DNA of 64,000 nt from Bradyrhizobium erythrophlei (GCA_900129675.1 FSRD01000001.1:7429501-7493500), one strand, 5' to 3'; counted from the first letter of the stretch, positions 35,097 through 43,674 are shown. Notes: generated by a model from the letters alone, not told the origin. A program made the numbers and translations.

Positions 35097-35457
35097 GCCA
35101 CCGGCGCGCCCGGCAAGAACTGGCTGTTCTTCGGATTTGCCGATGAACTCAACGCCATAACTCAACGCCATGAAGACGTCGAGCCTGTTGACGCGATTGT
35201 CGCTGGCGTGGTCGCGCGACGGCGACAAGAAATTTTACGTGCAGGACCGTATGCGTGAACTCGGCCGCGAACTGTGGACGTGGATGGCCGAAGGCGCCAA
35301 CATCTACATCTGCGGCGACGCCAAGCGGATGGCCAAGGACGTCGAGCGCGCGCTGGTCGATATCGTCGCCCAGTTCGGCGCCCGCACCACAGACGAGGCA
35401 ATCGCCTTTGTTGCGGAACTCAAGAAGAAGGGCCGGTTCCAACAGGACGTCTATTAA
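35097..35457 (+). pseudogene. Remnant of a CysJ/flavoprotein reductase C-terminus
   Basis: One frame reads ATGAPGKNWLFFG then FADELNA; another, from 35170, continues SSLLTRLSLAWSRDG, YVQDRMREL, IYICGDAKRMAKDV and ends KGRFQQDVY, the standard end of NADPH-sulfite-reductase/P450-reductase type flavoproteins. A 13-bp tandem duplication (aactcaacgccat at 35146 and 35159) causes the shift; with one copy the two parts join in frame as DELNAMKTSS. The 5' three-quarters of the gene, and some residues after WLFFG, are missing, so it is a dead fragment behind nasS. Confidence 0.8.
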
Positions 35458-35493
35458 CCGGAGTTCCGACTAGCTCAAATTAGACCGAATAAA

Positions 35494-35507
35494 ATTCTCG
35501 CGAGAAT
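35494..35507. promoter_or_regulatory. 14-bp perfect palindrome in an AT-rich gap
   Basis: attctcgcgagaat is a perfect inverted repeat. An alternative hairpin pairs aaaattctc (35491-35499) with gagaatttt (35516-35524), followed by T. It could be an operator for the small gene at 35635 or a terminator after the remnant. No regulator is assigned. Confidence 0.35.
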
Positions 35508-35634
35508 CCGTTTGAGAGAATTTTTCACCTAAAACAGAGTCCGCCGAAGCATCGCATCGCTATTTCGCCGGTCATCTTGCGTCGCGCCACGAACGATATT
35601 CCACTATCGGGAAATGGGGCGTTGGAGATCCACC

Positions 35635-35787
35635 ATGCGCGAACTATCGGCGGAAGCCCGCCTGCACCTTTACGCGCGCTCCCTGTCCCGCCGGACCGGA
35701 ACCGGAATCCACACCGCCGCGCTCTACAGCGCGCTCGCGGTCATCGCAGCCGTCGTGTTCGGCACGCTGTCGGTTCACCCGTTCTGA
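35635..35787 (+). CDS. Small single-span membrane protein (50 residues)
   Basis: ATG start with ggag eight bases upstream. A basic N-terminal half (MRELSAEARLHLYARSLSRR) precedes one hydrophobic segment (LYSALAVIAAVVFGTLSV) and the end HPF. The length, ribosome site and clear charge/hydrophobic layout support a real gene. I do not recognise a named family. It follows an AT-rich gap with a palindrome and precedes a partial family B repeat. Confidence 0.6.
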   Translation: MRELSAEARLHLYARSLSRRTGTGIHTAALYSALAVIAAVVFGTLSVHPF

Positions 35788-35800
35788 TTTTGCTGAATTC

Positions 35801-35842
35801 GTAGGGTAGGTAAAGGCGTGCTAGCGCCGTGCCCACCATCCA
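35801..35842. repeat. Partial family B repeat
   Basis: gtagggtaggtaaaggcgtg followed by gccgtgcccacc resembles the left part and one inner arm of the family B element at 18516-18603; the closing arm is missing. It sits between the small membrane protein gene and the convergent pxpA. Confidence 0.55.
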
Positions 35843-35850
35843 TCGACATA

Positions 35851-36621
35851 TCAATGCGCCGTCTTGAACGGCGCCACTGCGATCCCTGCGTCCTTCAGCG
35901 CCTGCCGAACGCCGCGGGCGATATCGACTGCGCCGGGCGTGTCGCCGTGAATGCACACCGTATCGGTGCGCATCTTGATGACCTTGCCGGTCACCGAGAC
36001 CACCGCGCCGTCCTGCACCATCCGCACCACGCGGTCCGCGATCTGCTTCGCATCATGCAACACCGCGCCCGGCTTCTTGCGTGACACCAGCGATCCCGTG
36101 TCTTCGTAGGCGCGGTCGGCGAACACCTCGTGCACCATCGGCAAATTGGCCGCTTCGCCGGCTTGCACCAGCTTCGAATTGGCGAGCACCACAAAGATCA
36201 GATTGGGGTCGACTGCCCTAATGGCGCTGGCGATCGCTTTCGCCGTCATGTCGTCCTCGCAGGCGACGTTCGACAGCGCGCCGTGCGCCTTGACGTGCGT
36301 GACCTTATGACCGGCCGCGGTCGCGATCGCCTGCAGCGCGCCGATCTGGTAGGCGACCAGGTTCTCGATCTCCGACGATTTCATGCCGGGCACCGGCCGG
36401 CGGCCGAAACCGTGCAGGTCGCGGTAGCCGGGGTGTGCGCCGATGCTGACGCCGCGCGCTTTCGCCAGTTCCACGGTGTGGCGCATGATGTCGGCGTCGC
36501 CGGCATGGAAGCCGCAGGCGACGTTCACCGAGGTCGCAAGCTCGATCATGGCCGCGTCATTGCCCATTTCCCACGGGCCAAAGCTTTCGCCGAGATCGCA
36601 GTTGAGATCGATGGTTGTCAT
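35851..36621 (-). CDS. pxpA: 5-oxoprolinase subunit A (LamB/YcsF family)
   Basis: 256 residues. The family start MTTIDLNCDLGESFG and the blocks SVNVACGFHAGD, IGAHPGYRDLHGFGRR and VCIHGDTPGAV are all present. PxpA with PxpB and PxpC hydrolyses 5-oxoproline to glutamate using ATP. Last gene of the pxpBCA operon; 52 bp separate it from pxpC. The start at 36621 is fixed by the conserved N-terminus. Confidence 0.95.
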   Translation of the reverse strand: MTTIDLNCDLGESFGPWEMGNDAAMIELATSVNVACGFHAGDADIMRHTVELAKARGVSIGAHPGYRDLHGFGRRPVPGMKSSEIENLVAYQIGALQAIATAAGHKVTHVKAHGALSNVACEDDMTAKAIASAIRAVDPNLIFVVLANSKLVQAGEAANLPMVHEVFADRAYEDTGSLVSRKKPGAVLHDAKQIADRVVRMVQDGAVVSVTGKVIKMRTDTVCIHGDTPGAVDIARGVRQALKDAGIAVAPFKTAH

Positions 36622-36673
36622 GATGATCGGTCCGCTTGTGAGTGAATCGTGTCGTTGTATTTTTCGGGATTGG

Positions 36674-37729
36674 TCAGTCCGGCCCCAATATGTCCGCTGG
36701 CGATGCGACGTGCCACGTCCCGGCGTCGACGGCACTGACGGCGTGGCCGGCGACATTGGCATCATGCAGCGCCTCGATGTTGAGATCAAAGCTTTCGATG
36801 TCGCGCAGCCGGTCGGGCAGGGTGCGCAGCAATTCCCGGAATTTCCGCAACTCGGCCTGCGCCTCGGTCATGCTGATCGCCTTGAAGCGAAACGCGCGGC
36901 CGGCGGGGATCTGCGCGAACCGGCCGAGGTCGGCCGATATCACGGCTGCGATCTTTGGATAGCCGCCGCTGGTGCCGCGGTCCGGCATCAGCACGATGGG
37001 CTGGCCGTTGCCGGGGATCTGGATGCTGCCGTTGACGGTGCCGTCGGACACGATGTTGTGGCCGTCGATATGCTGGATGAAGGGCCCCTCGAGCCGGTAG
37101 CCCATGCGGTCGCTGGTCGCCGAAATCTTCCATTCGCTGTCGAGAAACAGCTTTTTTGTTTCGGCGGTGAATTCATCGTCCTGCGGACCGAACACGATAC
37201 GGATCGGCGCCTCCGACGTCGCCGGAAGGTCGATCCGTCGCTCGGCCGCGCCGCTGGCGGGCGCGGTCTGCAACTCGTCACCGGCCTGCAGCGGGCGGGG
37301 GTAGGGGCTGCCGAGCCCGGCGCGCGCGTTCACGGCCAGACTGCCGAACATCGGCTCGCCCTGCACGCCGCCTTCGATCCCTAGGTAGCTGAACGACCCG
37401 CCGCGGGCAAAGCCGAGCGTCAATGTCTCGCCGTCGGCCAGCGTCATCGATGTATCCGAGGCAACCGCGCGTCCGGCGATGTCGGCATTGCGTGGCGCGC
37501 CCGACAGCGCGACGCGGACGGCGCCGCCGCGCGCCGTGAATTTGGCGCCGAACGGGCCGATCTCGACGGCTGCGGTAAACAGGTCGTTTCCAACCAGCGT
37601 GTTCGCTGCCGCCAGCGCCAGGCGGTCGATCGCGCCGCCCGGGGTCAGGCCGTAGCGCTGGGCGCCGGGCCGTCCGCCGTCCTGCACCGAACTTGCCGGA
37701 CCGATGGATGGGATGACGAGCTTGCTCAT
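36674..37729 (-). CDS. pxpC: 5-oxoprolinase subunit C (biotin-dependent carboxyltransferase-like, KipA type)
   Basis: 351 residues. It begins with IPSIGPASSVQDGGRPGAQRY, typical of this family, and contains MGYRLEGPFIQHIDGHNIVSD-like and DRGTSGGYPKIAAV blocks. Works in a complex with PxpB. Its start overlaps the pxpB stop by 4 bp (ATGA), showing translational coupling. Confidence 0.94.
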   Translation of the reverse strand: MSKLVIPSIGPASSVQDGGRPGAQRYGLTPGGAIDRLALAAANTLVGNDLFTAAVEIGPFGAKFTARGGAVRVALSGAPRNADIAGRAVASDTSMTLADGETLTLGFARGGSFSYLGIEGGVQGEPMFGSLAVNARAGLGSPYPRPLQAGDELQTAPASGAAERRIDLPATSEAPIRIVFGPQDDEFTAETKKLFLDSEWKISATSDRMGYRLEGPFIQHIDGHNIVSDGTVNGSIQIPGNGQPIVLMPDRGTSGGYPKIAAVISADLGRFAQIPAGRAFRFKAISMTEAQAELRKFRELLRTLPDRLRDIESFDLNIEALHDANVAGHAVSAVDAGTWHVASPADILGPD

Positions 37730-38457
37730 GACGCCACCAACTCGGCGACGAATTCGCCGGCTTCCGCGGCACGATCCTGTTCCTTAAAGGTCTTGGCATC
37801 GACTGGCGTGAAGGTGATTTGATCACCGGGCTCCAGCAGAAAAGTCGGTTCGCGGTGGAGTTGGTAGGTTCTCACGGCTGTTTGTCCCAACAGGTGCCAA
37901 CCGCTCGGGCCGGCCAGGCACTGCACGCCGGTTTGGACGCCACCGATCGAGATCGTCCCGGCCGGCGTCAGCAGGCGCGGATTTTGCCGCCGCGGCATCT
38001 GCAACGAGGGCGCGAGCCCGCTGAGGTAGGACCAGCCCGGGGTGAAGCCGATCATGGCGACGCGGTAGTCGCCGGCGACGTGCCGTGCCACGATGTCGTC
38101 CGGCGTGGTGTCGAGCGCTTTCGCGACGTCCTCGAGGTCGATTCCATGCTCGCCGCCATAGACCACGGGAATGCGCCAGCGCCGGGTCTTTGCCGCGGCG
38201 GAAATTGGCTGTTGCGCCAGAGCGAGAAGCTGCTCGCCGAGCTCGGCAAAACCGATCTGCACGGGATCATAATGCACCAGCAGCGACCGATAGGTCGGCA
38301 CGGTCTCGGTGACGCCGGTAATGGGCGCGCCAGCCATCGCGCGGTCGAGCGCCAGCACCCGCCGGTTGGCGTCATCGTCGATATTGCGGCTGAATTCCAC
38401 CGTGATGGCGCTGTCGCCACTCGGCAAAAGGCGGGGTGGGCTTAAGGGTGCGGCCAT
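37726..38457 (-). CDS. pxpB: 5-oxoprolinase subunit B (KipI type)
   Basis: 243 residues. The AHS1 domain shows LLPSGDSAITVEFSR, then GFTPGWSYLSGL and the PAGTISIGGVQTG loop. First gene of the pxpBCA operon. The ATG at 38457 gives the usual family start; an upstream in-frame ATG would add about 23 untypical residues. Divergent from the RraA-like gene with about 210 bp between. Confidence 0.93.
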   Translation of the reverse strand: MAAPLSPPRLLPSGDSAITVEFSRNIDDDANRRVLALDRAMAGAPITGVTETVPTYRSLLVHYDPVQIGFAELGEQLLALAQQPISAAAKTRRWRIPVVYGGEHGIDLEDVAKALDTTPDDIVARHVAGDYRVAMIGFTPGWSYLSGLAPSLQMPRRQNPRLLTPAGTISIGGVQTGVQCLAGPSGWHLLGQTAVRTYQLHREPTFLLEPGDQITFTPVDAKTFKEQDRAAEAGEFVAELVAS

Positions 38458-38668
38458 GGCCTCGTGACTCGTCCGGATATCACGCTCTAGCCTGTTTTGG
38501 GTCGCAGGGGAATTCGCTTCGTGCAAAAAGAACCAGCAACTTCAATAAATTAATCTGCATGCCCGTGATAAGATGTTGTGATCGCATCTCGCCAAGCAGG
38601 CCTTGACGCGATGGCCGCACCCCGCAAGATGCGCGCGCAATTCATCCCCACCGGAGCCAGCCTTCCAG

Positions 38669-39367
38669 ATGTCCCTGACCCCCGAAGCGAACGCGACGCT
38701 GTCGCGCGTGTCCACCGCCACCATCACCACGGTCCTGCTCAAGAAGGGCCTGCGAAACGTCTGGATGCGCGGCACCAAACCGCTGCGGCCTGGGCTGCCG
38801 AGGCTGGTGGGACCTGCTTTCACGCTGCGCTTCGTGCCCGCGCGCGAAGATCTGGCAACGCCGGAATCGTGGTCGTCGCCGATTTCGACGCGCACCGCGA
38901 TTGAGGCGATGCCTGCGGGCTGTATTGCCGTGGTCGATGCCATGGGCGTCAAGGATGCCGGCATCTTCGGCGATATTCTGTGCGCGCGCATGATGAAACG
39001 CGGCGTCGCGGCGCTGATCACCGACGGCGTCGTGCGCGACGTCGAAGGCGTATTGGGTACCGGCCTGCCGGTCTGGTGCGACGGTTATGCCGCGCCGCCT
39101 TCGGTCGCCGGGCTGACCTTCGTCGGCTGGGGCGAACCGATCGGCTGCGGCGGCGTCGCGGTGTTTCCGAACGATATCGTCGTCGCCGACCAGGACGGCG
39201 CGGTGCTGATCCCGCAAGCATTCCTCGACCTCATTCTGGCCGAAGGCGCCGAGCAGGAGCGGATGGAAGCCTGGATCGTCAATGAAGTGAACAAGGGTGC
39301 GGTCTTGCCCGGCCTCTATCCCATGAACGCCGAGACCAAGGCGCGCTATGCGGCATCCAAGAAATAA
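38669..39367 (+). CDS. RraA-like / HMG-CHA aldolase family protein
   Basis: 232 residues. The stretch GDILCARMMKRGVAALITDG followed by VRDVEG has the Arg-Asp pair and acidic residue that bind divalent metal in HMG/CHA aldolases, so a class II aldolase or decarboxylase is more likely than an RNase E regulator. It forms a pair with the cupin gene 23 bp downstream, suggesting catabolism of a keto-acid. The substrate is unknown. Confidence 0.85.
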   Translation: MSLTPEANATLSRVSTATITTVLLKKGLRNVWMRGTKPLRPGLPRLVGPAFTLRFVPAREDLATPESWSSPISTRTAIEAMPAGCIAVVDAMGVKDAGIFGDILCARMMKRGVAALITDGVVRDVEGVLGTGLPVWCDGYAAPPSVAGLTFVGWGEPIGCGGVAVFPNDIVVADQDGAVLIPQAFLDLILAEGAEQERMEAWIVNEVNKGAVLPGLYPMNAETKARYAASKK

Positions 39368-39390
39368 CATCAACAAAGCGAGGTAACCCC

Positions 39391-39795
39391 ATGGATATTC
39401 ACGTCTCGGGCTCGCGGCCAACCCGCCGCGCGCCGCCGGAATACTTTACCGGCACGGTGCTGCAGGATCCGATCGTCGCAACCGCGGCGCCGGCACGGCT
39501 GGTCTCGAACCTGGTCGCCTTCGAGCCCGGCGCGAGGACGGCCTGGCACACGCATCCGCTCGGGCAGACGCTGTACGTGATCTCAGGTGTTGGACGGGTT
39601 CAGACCAAGGGTGGACCGATTCACGAGATCCGGCCCGGTGACGTGGTCTGGATTCCGCCGGGTGAGAAACATTGGCACGGCGCGTCGCCGACCAACGGCA
39701 TGACCCATATCGCGATGCAGGAGTCGCTGGACGGCAGTCACGTGACCTGGATGGAGCACGTCACCGACGCGGAATTTTCCGCAAAGCTTGGTTAG
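39391..39795 (+). CDS. Cupin domain protein
   Basis: 134 residues, one conserved cupin barrel. Motif 1 is FEPGARTAWHTHPLGQTLYV with the two His of HTHP and a Gln in place of the usual Glu region; motif 2 is PGDVVWIPPGEKHWHG. The form with HTHPLGQTLYV is seen in carboxymuconolactone-decarboxylase-associated and hydroxynitrile-lyase-like cupins. Probably binds Mn or Fe. Co-transcribed with the RraA-like aldolase. Confidence 0.88.
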   Translation: MDIHVSGSRPTRRAPPEYFTGTVLQDPIVATAAPARLVSNLVAFEPGARTAWHTHPLGQTLYVISGVGRVQTKGGPIHEIRPGDVVWIPPGEKHWHGASPTNGMTHIAMQESLDGSHVTWMEHVTDAEFSAKLG

Positions 39796-40008
39796 TGCGT
39801 TTCGAGTGAAAGCCTGCCCCGGGCCTGATCCGGGGTGGGTCCCGGCTCCTTAGAGCAGCGCAAAAGGCACTGCGTCGCGTCCGGGACACGCGAACCGGCC
39901 ACCGGAACCGTCACCGGACGATCGGTGGCACGCTCTTCGCAATCCTCTGTCCTTGAGGACGCCGGCTGTCTCGCGATGACACAGCCCTTGCCCAAAAGGA
40001 TACGACCG

Positions 40009-40779
40009 ATGATCAGAGCGCTCGCGGCACGCAATTTATCGGCACGCCAGAAATCGAACATTCGCAACATCGCTTACCGGCTGGGCGGCTATATCAGGCG
40101 GCCGGTCGAGGTTCTGGTGGAAGACGTCGTCCTGCAGGACAACGCGCGGACCTTTCTGCAAATCGGCGCCAATGACGGCTATCTCTCGGATCCGCTGAAT
40201 CTGGCAATCTTCCGCCACAAGCTGACGGGCACATTCGTCGAGCCGCAGGCGAACTATTATCGCGAGCTGCAACGCACCTATCGCGACTTCCCCGGCATGG
40301 TGTTCCTGCAATACGCCGTGGCCGAGAACAACGGCGCAATGACCATGTACACGCTCGACTGCAGCAGCGGCCGGCTGCCCGGCTGGGCGCACGGCGTGGG
40401 CACGCTGTCACGCGAGCAGATCGAGAAATTCGGCGACCAGATCGCCAATATCGACGCCTGTATCCGCGCCAGCGAAGTTCAGTGCGTCACGGTTGCCGAT
40501 CTGCTCGATCGCGCCGCACATCGCGACCCCGACATCATCGTGGTCGACGCAGAGGGATTTGACCACGTCATCCTTTCCCAATTCGACTTTGCAAAACTTT
40601 CGACCAAGCTCGTGATCTACGAAACCGAAAGCATGGCGGAAAGGGACGCCGCCGACCTCACGCAAAGACTGGAGGCGGGCGGATTTGCCATCTTCGAGGC
40701 CGGACAGGACACCATTGCGCTGAAGCGCGATACCGAGACGTTCCGCCGCAAAACTGCGTTAGACAACAAGGCGGCATAG
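40009..40779 (+). CDS. FkbM family SAM-dependent methyltransferase
   Basis: 256 residues from the ATG at 40009, which has an aaagga ribosome site; an in-frame ATG at 39976 lacks one. The SAM-binding motif is LQIGANDGYLSDPLN, followed by FVEPQANYYREL and the typical FkbM centre DIIVVDAEGFDHVIL. These enzymes O-methylate sugars or polyketides; rhizobial copies often modify surface glycans. No glycan cluster is adjacent. A 213-bp GC-rich gap precedes it, with repeat-like cctgccccgggcc sequence. Confidence 0.85.
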   Translation: MIRALAARNLSARQKSNIRNIAYRLGGYIRRPVEVLVEDVVLQDNARTFLQIGANDGYLSDPLNLAIFRHKLTGTFVEPQANYYRELQRTYRDFPGMVFLQYAVAENNGAMTMYTLDCSSGRLPGWAHGVGTLSREQIEKFGDQIANIDACIRASEVQCVTVADLLDRAAHRDPDIIVVDAEGFDHVILSQFDFAKLSTKLVIYETESMAERDAADLTQRLEAGGFAIFEAGQDTIALKRDTETFRRKTALDNKAA

Positions 40780-40805
40780 GTTTCCTGATCGGCCTTAAGC
40801 CTGGT

Positions 40806-40822
40806 CGGTTCTGATCGAACCG
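40806..40822. terminator. Small hairpin between convergent genes
   Basis: cggttc / gaaccg with a five-base loop in the 54-bp gap between the FkbM and DUF2147 genes. There is no long T tract on either side, so terminator function is only possible. Confidence 0.35.
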
Positions 40823-40833
40823 GAAGCGAGTCC

Positions 40834-41652
40834 TTAGTTGACCCTTGTCCAGGTCTGGCCGCCACAGAACACACCGCCAAAGGCGCAGCCCTGGACGCGC
40901 AGGGTGTCGGTGCCCTTCAGCGCAATGGTGGAATCATAGGTGCTGCCGGTATTCGGATCGAGAATCCGGCCGCTCCATTTATCCTTGCCGGGCTTCATGT
41001 TGATCAGAACCTGTTCGCCATTCTGGTTCGACCTCTTGTCGACGGAATATCCGCAGAGATTGGCACCGCATTGTTCGATCCGGACCTTGCCTTCCTTCTC
41101 TTCCGTCAACCAGACGCCGAGCGGCGAATTCGCGGCTTGCGGAGCAGCCGGCGGCGGTGCCGGCGGTGGCGTCACCGCGGCAACGGCCGGCGCCGGTAGG
41201 GGCTTTGGAGCAGGAGCGGGTTCCTGTTGAACTTGCGGCTCGGGTGCGCTGGCCGCAGGTGGAGACGGTGGCGGAACCACCGCGGTATCGGCCGGCGCAA
41301 CGGTGGCGGTCGTGGTCGCGGGTTCGCTCGCCGGGGGAACGGGCACGGGAGCGGCGACGGCGGGAGCGGGGGTCGTCTGCTCGGCCGGTGCGGGTGGCGG
41401 CACTGCGGCTTCGGCCGGCGGCGCCTGCGGGTCGGTCTTCGCCTGCTGCGGCGCCTGTTTGCGCGGACGGTCGCTATCCTCGTTGCGCGAACGCTTCGGG
41501 CGCCGGCCGGAATTATCGTAGACGCCGGGAATCGAAACGGTGCCGCGATCGGGATCGACGCGAATGGTGCGGCCGCCATATTCGAAGGTGTACTGGGCCT
41601 GCGCGGCGGTGCTCGCCAGCAACAGCGCGGCGATAGCGAGAAGCTTCTTCAT
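40834..41652 (-). CDS. Secreted DUF2147 domain protein with Pro/Ala-rich linker
   Basis: 272 residues. Signal peptide (MKKLLAIAALLLASTAAQA), then a short beta-rich segment (YTFEYGGRTIRVDPDRG), a basic stretch, a long Pro/Ala/Glu-rich linker (~65-175), and a C-terminal DUF2147 domain (GVWLTEEKEGKVRIEQCG; KWSGRILDPNTGSTYD; GCAFGGVFCGGQTW). The domain is lipocalin-like and periplasmic or surface-exposed; function unknown. A CRP-type palindrome lies about 60-75 bp upstream. Confidence 0.85.
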   Translation of the reverse strand: MKKLLAIAALLLASTAAQAQYTFEYGGRTIRVDPDRGTVSIPGVYDNSGRRPKRSRNEDSDRPRKQAPQQAKTDPQAPPAEAAVPPPAPAEQTTPAPAVAAPVPVPPASEPATTTATVAPADTAVVPPPSPPAASAPEPQVQQEPAPAPKPLPAPAVAAVTPPPAPPPAAPQAANSPLGVWLTEEKEGKVRIEQCGANLCGYSVDKRSNQNGEQVLINMKPGKDKWSGRILDPNTGSTYDSTIALKGTDTLRVQGCAFGGVFCGGQTWTRVN

Positions 41653-41713
41653 GATGACCTCCTGAGCAGGGAATCCCAGCGTGTGAAGCTATGCTGCAGC
41701 AGGGTCACGAAAC

Positions 41714-41727
41714 GTGACCTGGATCAC
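41714..41727. promoter_or_regulatory. Candidate CRP/FNR-type operator
   Basis: GTGA-N6-TCAC (GTGAcctggaTCAC) is a perfect half-site pair with CRP-family spacing, in the 193-bp gap upstream of the DUF2147 gene and followed by AT-rich sequence (atttaaatcatga). Matches of this length can occur by chance; orientation relative to the -35 is not settled. Confidence 0.35.
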
Positions 41728-41845
41728 ATTTAAATCATGAGTCGTCGTGTAGCGGCTTTGGTTCAAAGGGGCCGGCGGCCAGTCTAGTTAGGGCTGGATG
41801 GGTGGTCAATTTCCGCTGCGTTTTGCGCCGTATTTTCCATGCGGA

Positions 41846-42628
41846 TTATTCAAACCAGGCGGCATAGATCCGCTTGAAACTGCCATCTTCCATGGCGATG
41901 TGCAGCCACTGATCGACGAAGGCCTTCAACGCGACATCGCGCTGCAGCCAGTAGGCCTTCTCGGCGAAGTCGAACGGTTTCTCCGGATGCACCGCGCAGA
42001 GCACGCCGGCATGCAGCTTCTGCTGGTACCGCGTCTCCGACGAGTCGGTCATCATCAGGTCGGCATTGCCCTTGGCGATCTCGTCGAAGATTGTGACGTT
42101 GTCGCCGAAAACCCGGATCTCGGCATTCTTCACGTTGGCCCGGGCGAACCGTTCGTTGGTGCCGCCGGGATTGACGATCACGCGCGTGCCTGACTTGTCG
42201 ATATCCGCAATGGTCTGGTATTTGCCCGCATCGGCGCAGCGCGCGATCGGGGTCTTGCCCTCGCGCATGATCGGCGTGGAGAACATTCCCTTCTTCTGCC
42301 GGTCGAGCGTGATCGAGATCCCGCCCATCGCGATGTCGAAATTGTCGGCCTCAAAGTCCTTCATCAGTTGCGGCCAGGCGGTCGCGACATATTCGACCTT
42401 GACGCCGAGCGCCTTGCCCAACGCTTCGGCCATGTCGACGTCGAAGCCGCGGAATGTCGAATTGGTTTTGTCGAGATAGGTGAACGGCAGATAGTCACCG
42501 GTCATGCCGACGCGCAGCGTGCCGCGTTTGATGATGTCGTCGAGGCGGGAAGATGCCGCGGGCTGCTGGGCGTGGGCGGAAACCGCCACCAGGACAGCGA
42601 TTGCCAAGCCCGCCAGAATTCGAAACAT
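41846..42628 (-). CDS. pheC: Cyclohexadienyl dehydratase-like periplasmic protein (PheC type)
   Basis: 260 residues with a signal peptide (MFRILAGLAIAVLVAVSAHA). The fold is a family 3 binding protein, but RLDDIIKRGTLRVGMTGDY, FDIAMGGISITLDRQ, IVNPGGTNERFARAN and HPEKPFDFAEKAYWLQRD match the Pseudomonas PheC enzyme, which converts prephenate and arogenate to phenylpyruvate and phenylalanine in the periplasm. No ABC permease is adjacent, which fits an enzyme better than a transporter subunit. The start was chosen for the ggagaag ribosome site. Substrate assignment is by recalled similarity. Confidence 0.72.
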   Translation of the reverse strand: MFRILAGLAIAVLVAVSAHAQQPAASSRLDDIIKRGTLRVGMTGDYLPFTYLDKTNSTFRGFDVDMAEALGKALGVKVEYVATAWPQLMKDFEADNFDIAMGGISITLDRQKKGMFSTPIMREGKTPIARCADAGKYQTIADIDKSGTRVIVNPGGTNERFARANVKNAEIRVFGDNVTIFDEIAKGNADLMMTDSSETRYQQKLHAGVLCAVHPEKPFDFAEKAYWLQRDVALKAFVDQWLHIAMEDGSFKRIYAAWFE

Positions 42629-42726
42629 GGTGTCTTCTCCGCCGCCAAATCTGATGACATGCACTTGTGCTGGCGCAAGGATCTAGACCAGATGGCAGCG
42701 TGGAGCCAGCCGGAGAAGCCAGAATC

Positions 42727-43244
42727 GTGACCATCTCATTATACGAAGCGTCCGTCGGTGTTTTCGTGCCGTATCTCGGCAATCTGTCCGCGCTTCTAGA
42801 CCATGGATCGGCCTATGCGAGCGCGCGCAACATCGATCCCGCGATCCTGCTCAACATGCGGCTCTACCCAACATGTACAGCCTCCGTCAGCAGGTCGGGG
42901 AAGCCAACCGTCACGCGGTCATTGCCTGCGCGCTGTTGGCCGGCCGCGAACCTCACACGTTCGAAGATGCCGAGCCCGATATCATTGAGCTGAAATCGCG
43001 GATCGCCACCGCGATCGATTTCGTCCAGGCGATGCCGCGCAGCGCGATCGATGGCGCCGCGGACAAGGAGGTCGCGTTCAGGTTCAGGAACGGCGCGGAA
43101 CGAAAATTCACCGGGCGATCGCTGCTGCTGACGTTCAGCGTGCCGCAGTTCTTTTTCCACGTCACGACGGCCTATGACATTCTGCGCCACGCCGGCGTCG
43201 ATCTCGCCAAGAAGGATTTTCTGGGTCCGCCAAGGCAAGTTTGA
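42727..43244 (+). pseudogene. DUF1993 family protein with an internal frameshift
   Basis: From GTG 42727 the frame reads VTISLYEASVGVFVPYLGN to ILLNMRLYP, as expected of DUF1993, then loses sense. In the -1 frame it resumes as NMYSLRQQVGEANRHAV and runs to HVTTAYDILRHAGVDLAKKD, the conserved family end. One missing C in the run near 42867-42869 (taccca for tacccca) explains the break. It is either a recent pseudogene or a sequencing error. Intact, it would be ~172 residues; function unknown, DinB-like fold suspected. Confidence 0.82.
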
Positions 43245-43272
43245 CGACAGGCCTTAGAACGAGACTGAAGCG

Positions 43273-43674
43273 TTAGATCTCGCCGCTGTCCTTGCGCACC
43301 AGATTGGCGACGGTGCTGCGTCCGGTCATTTCGCTTTTCAGCTGCTCGAAGCGCAGCCGCGCGTCGCTTTCGCGATCGTCCACGAACTTGATCGCGGCCT
43401 CCTTCGTCATCGGCCCCGTCACGAGCGGGGTCGAATTCTCGCCGATCGTTTCGTCGACATAATATGCGCCATCATCCTCGCGCACCGTCCATTTGAAGCG
43501 GATCGCGGCCATCGGTCCGGGACCGAGTTTGGAGTAGCCGGCCGCCTCGATCGCGGGGGGCGGCGCAGGCGGTTCTTCAACCGCGACCTTTTCCGGCTCG
43601 CGGTGGGATTCGGGCTGGTCGAGGATGCTGGCGATGGCCGCAAGTGCATTATCGGTTGGGTCGCTCTGGCTCAA
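43273..43674 (-). CDS. Hypothetical protein, Pro-rich N-terminus
   Basis: 133 residues. An acidic and Pro-rich N-terminal third (EEPPAPPPAIEAAGYSKLGP) is followed by a compact region with FKWTVREDDGAYYVDETIGE, then a charged helix (KEAAIKFVDDRESDARLRFE). No signal peptide or membrane segment. I do not recognise a family. Codon use is like its neighbours and the start is well formed, so it is probably real. Confidence 0.6.
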   Translation of the reverse strand: MSQSDPTDNALAAIASILDQPESHREPEKVAVEEPPAPPPAIEAAGYSKLGPGPMAAIRFKWTVREDDGAYYVDETIGENSTPLVTGPMTKEAAIKFVDDRESDARLRFEQLKSEMTGRSTVANLVRKDSGEI

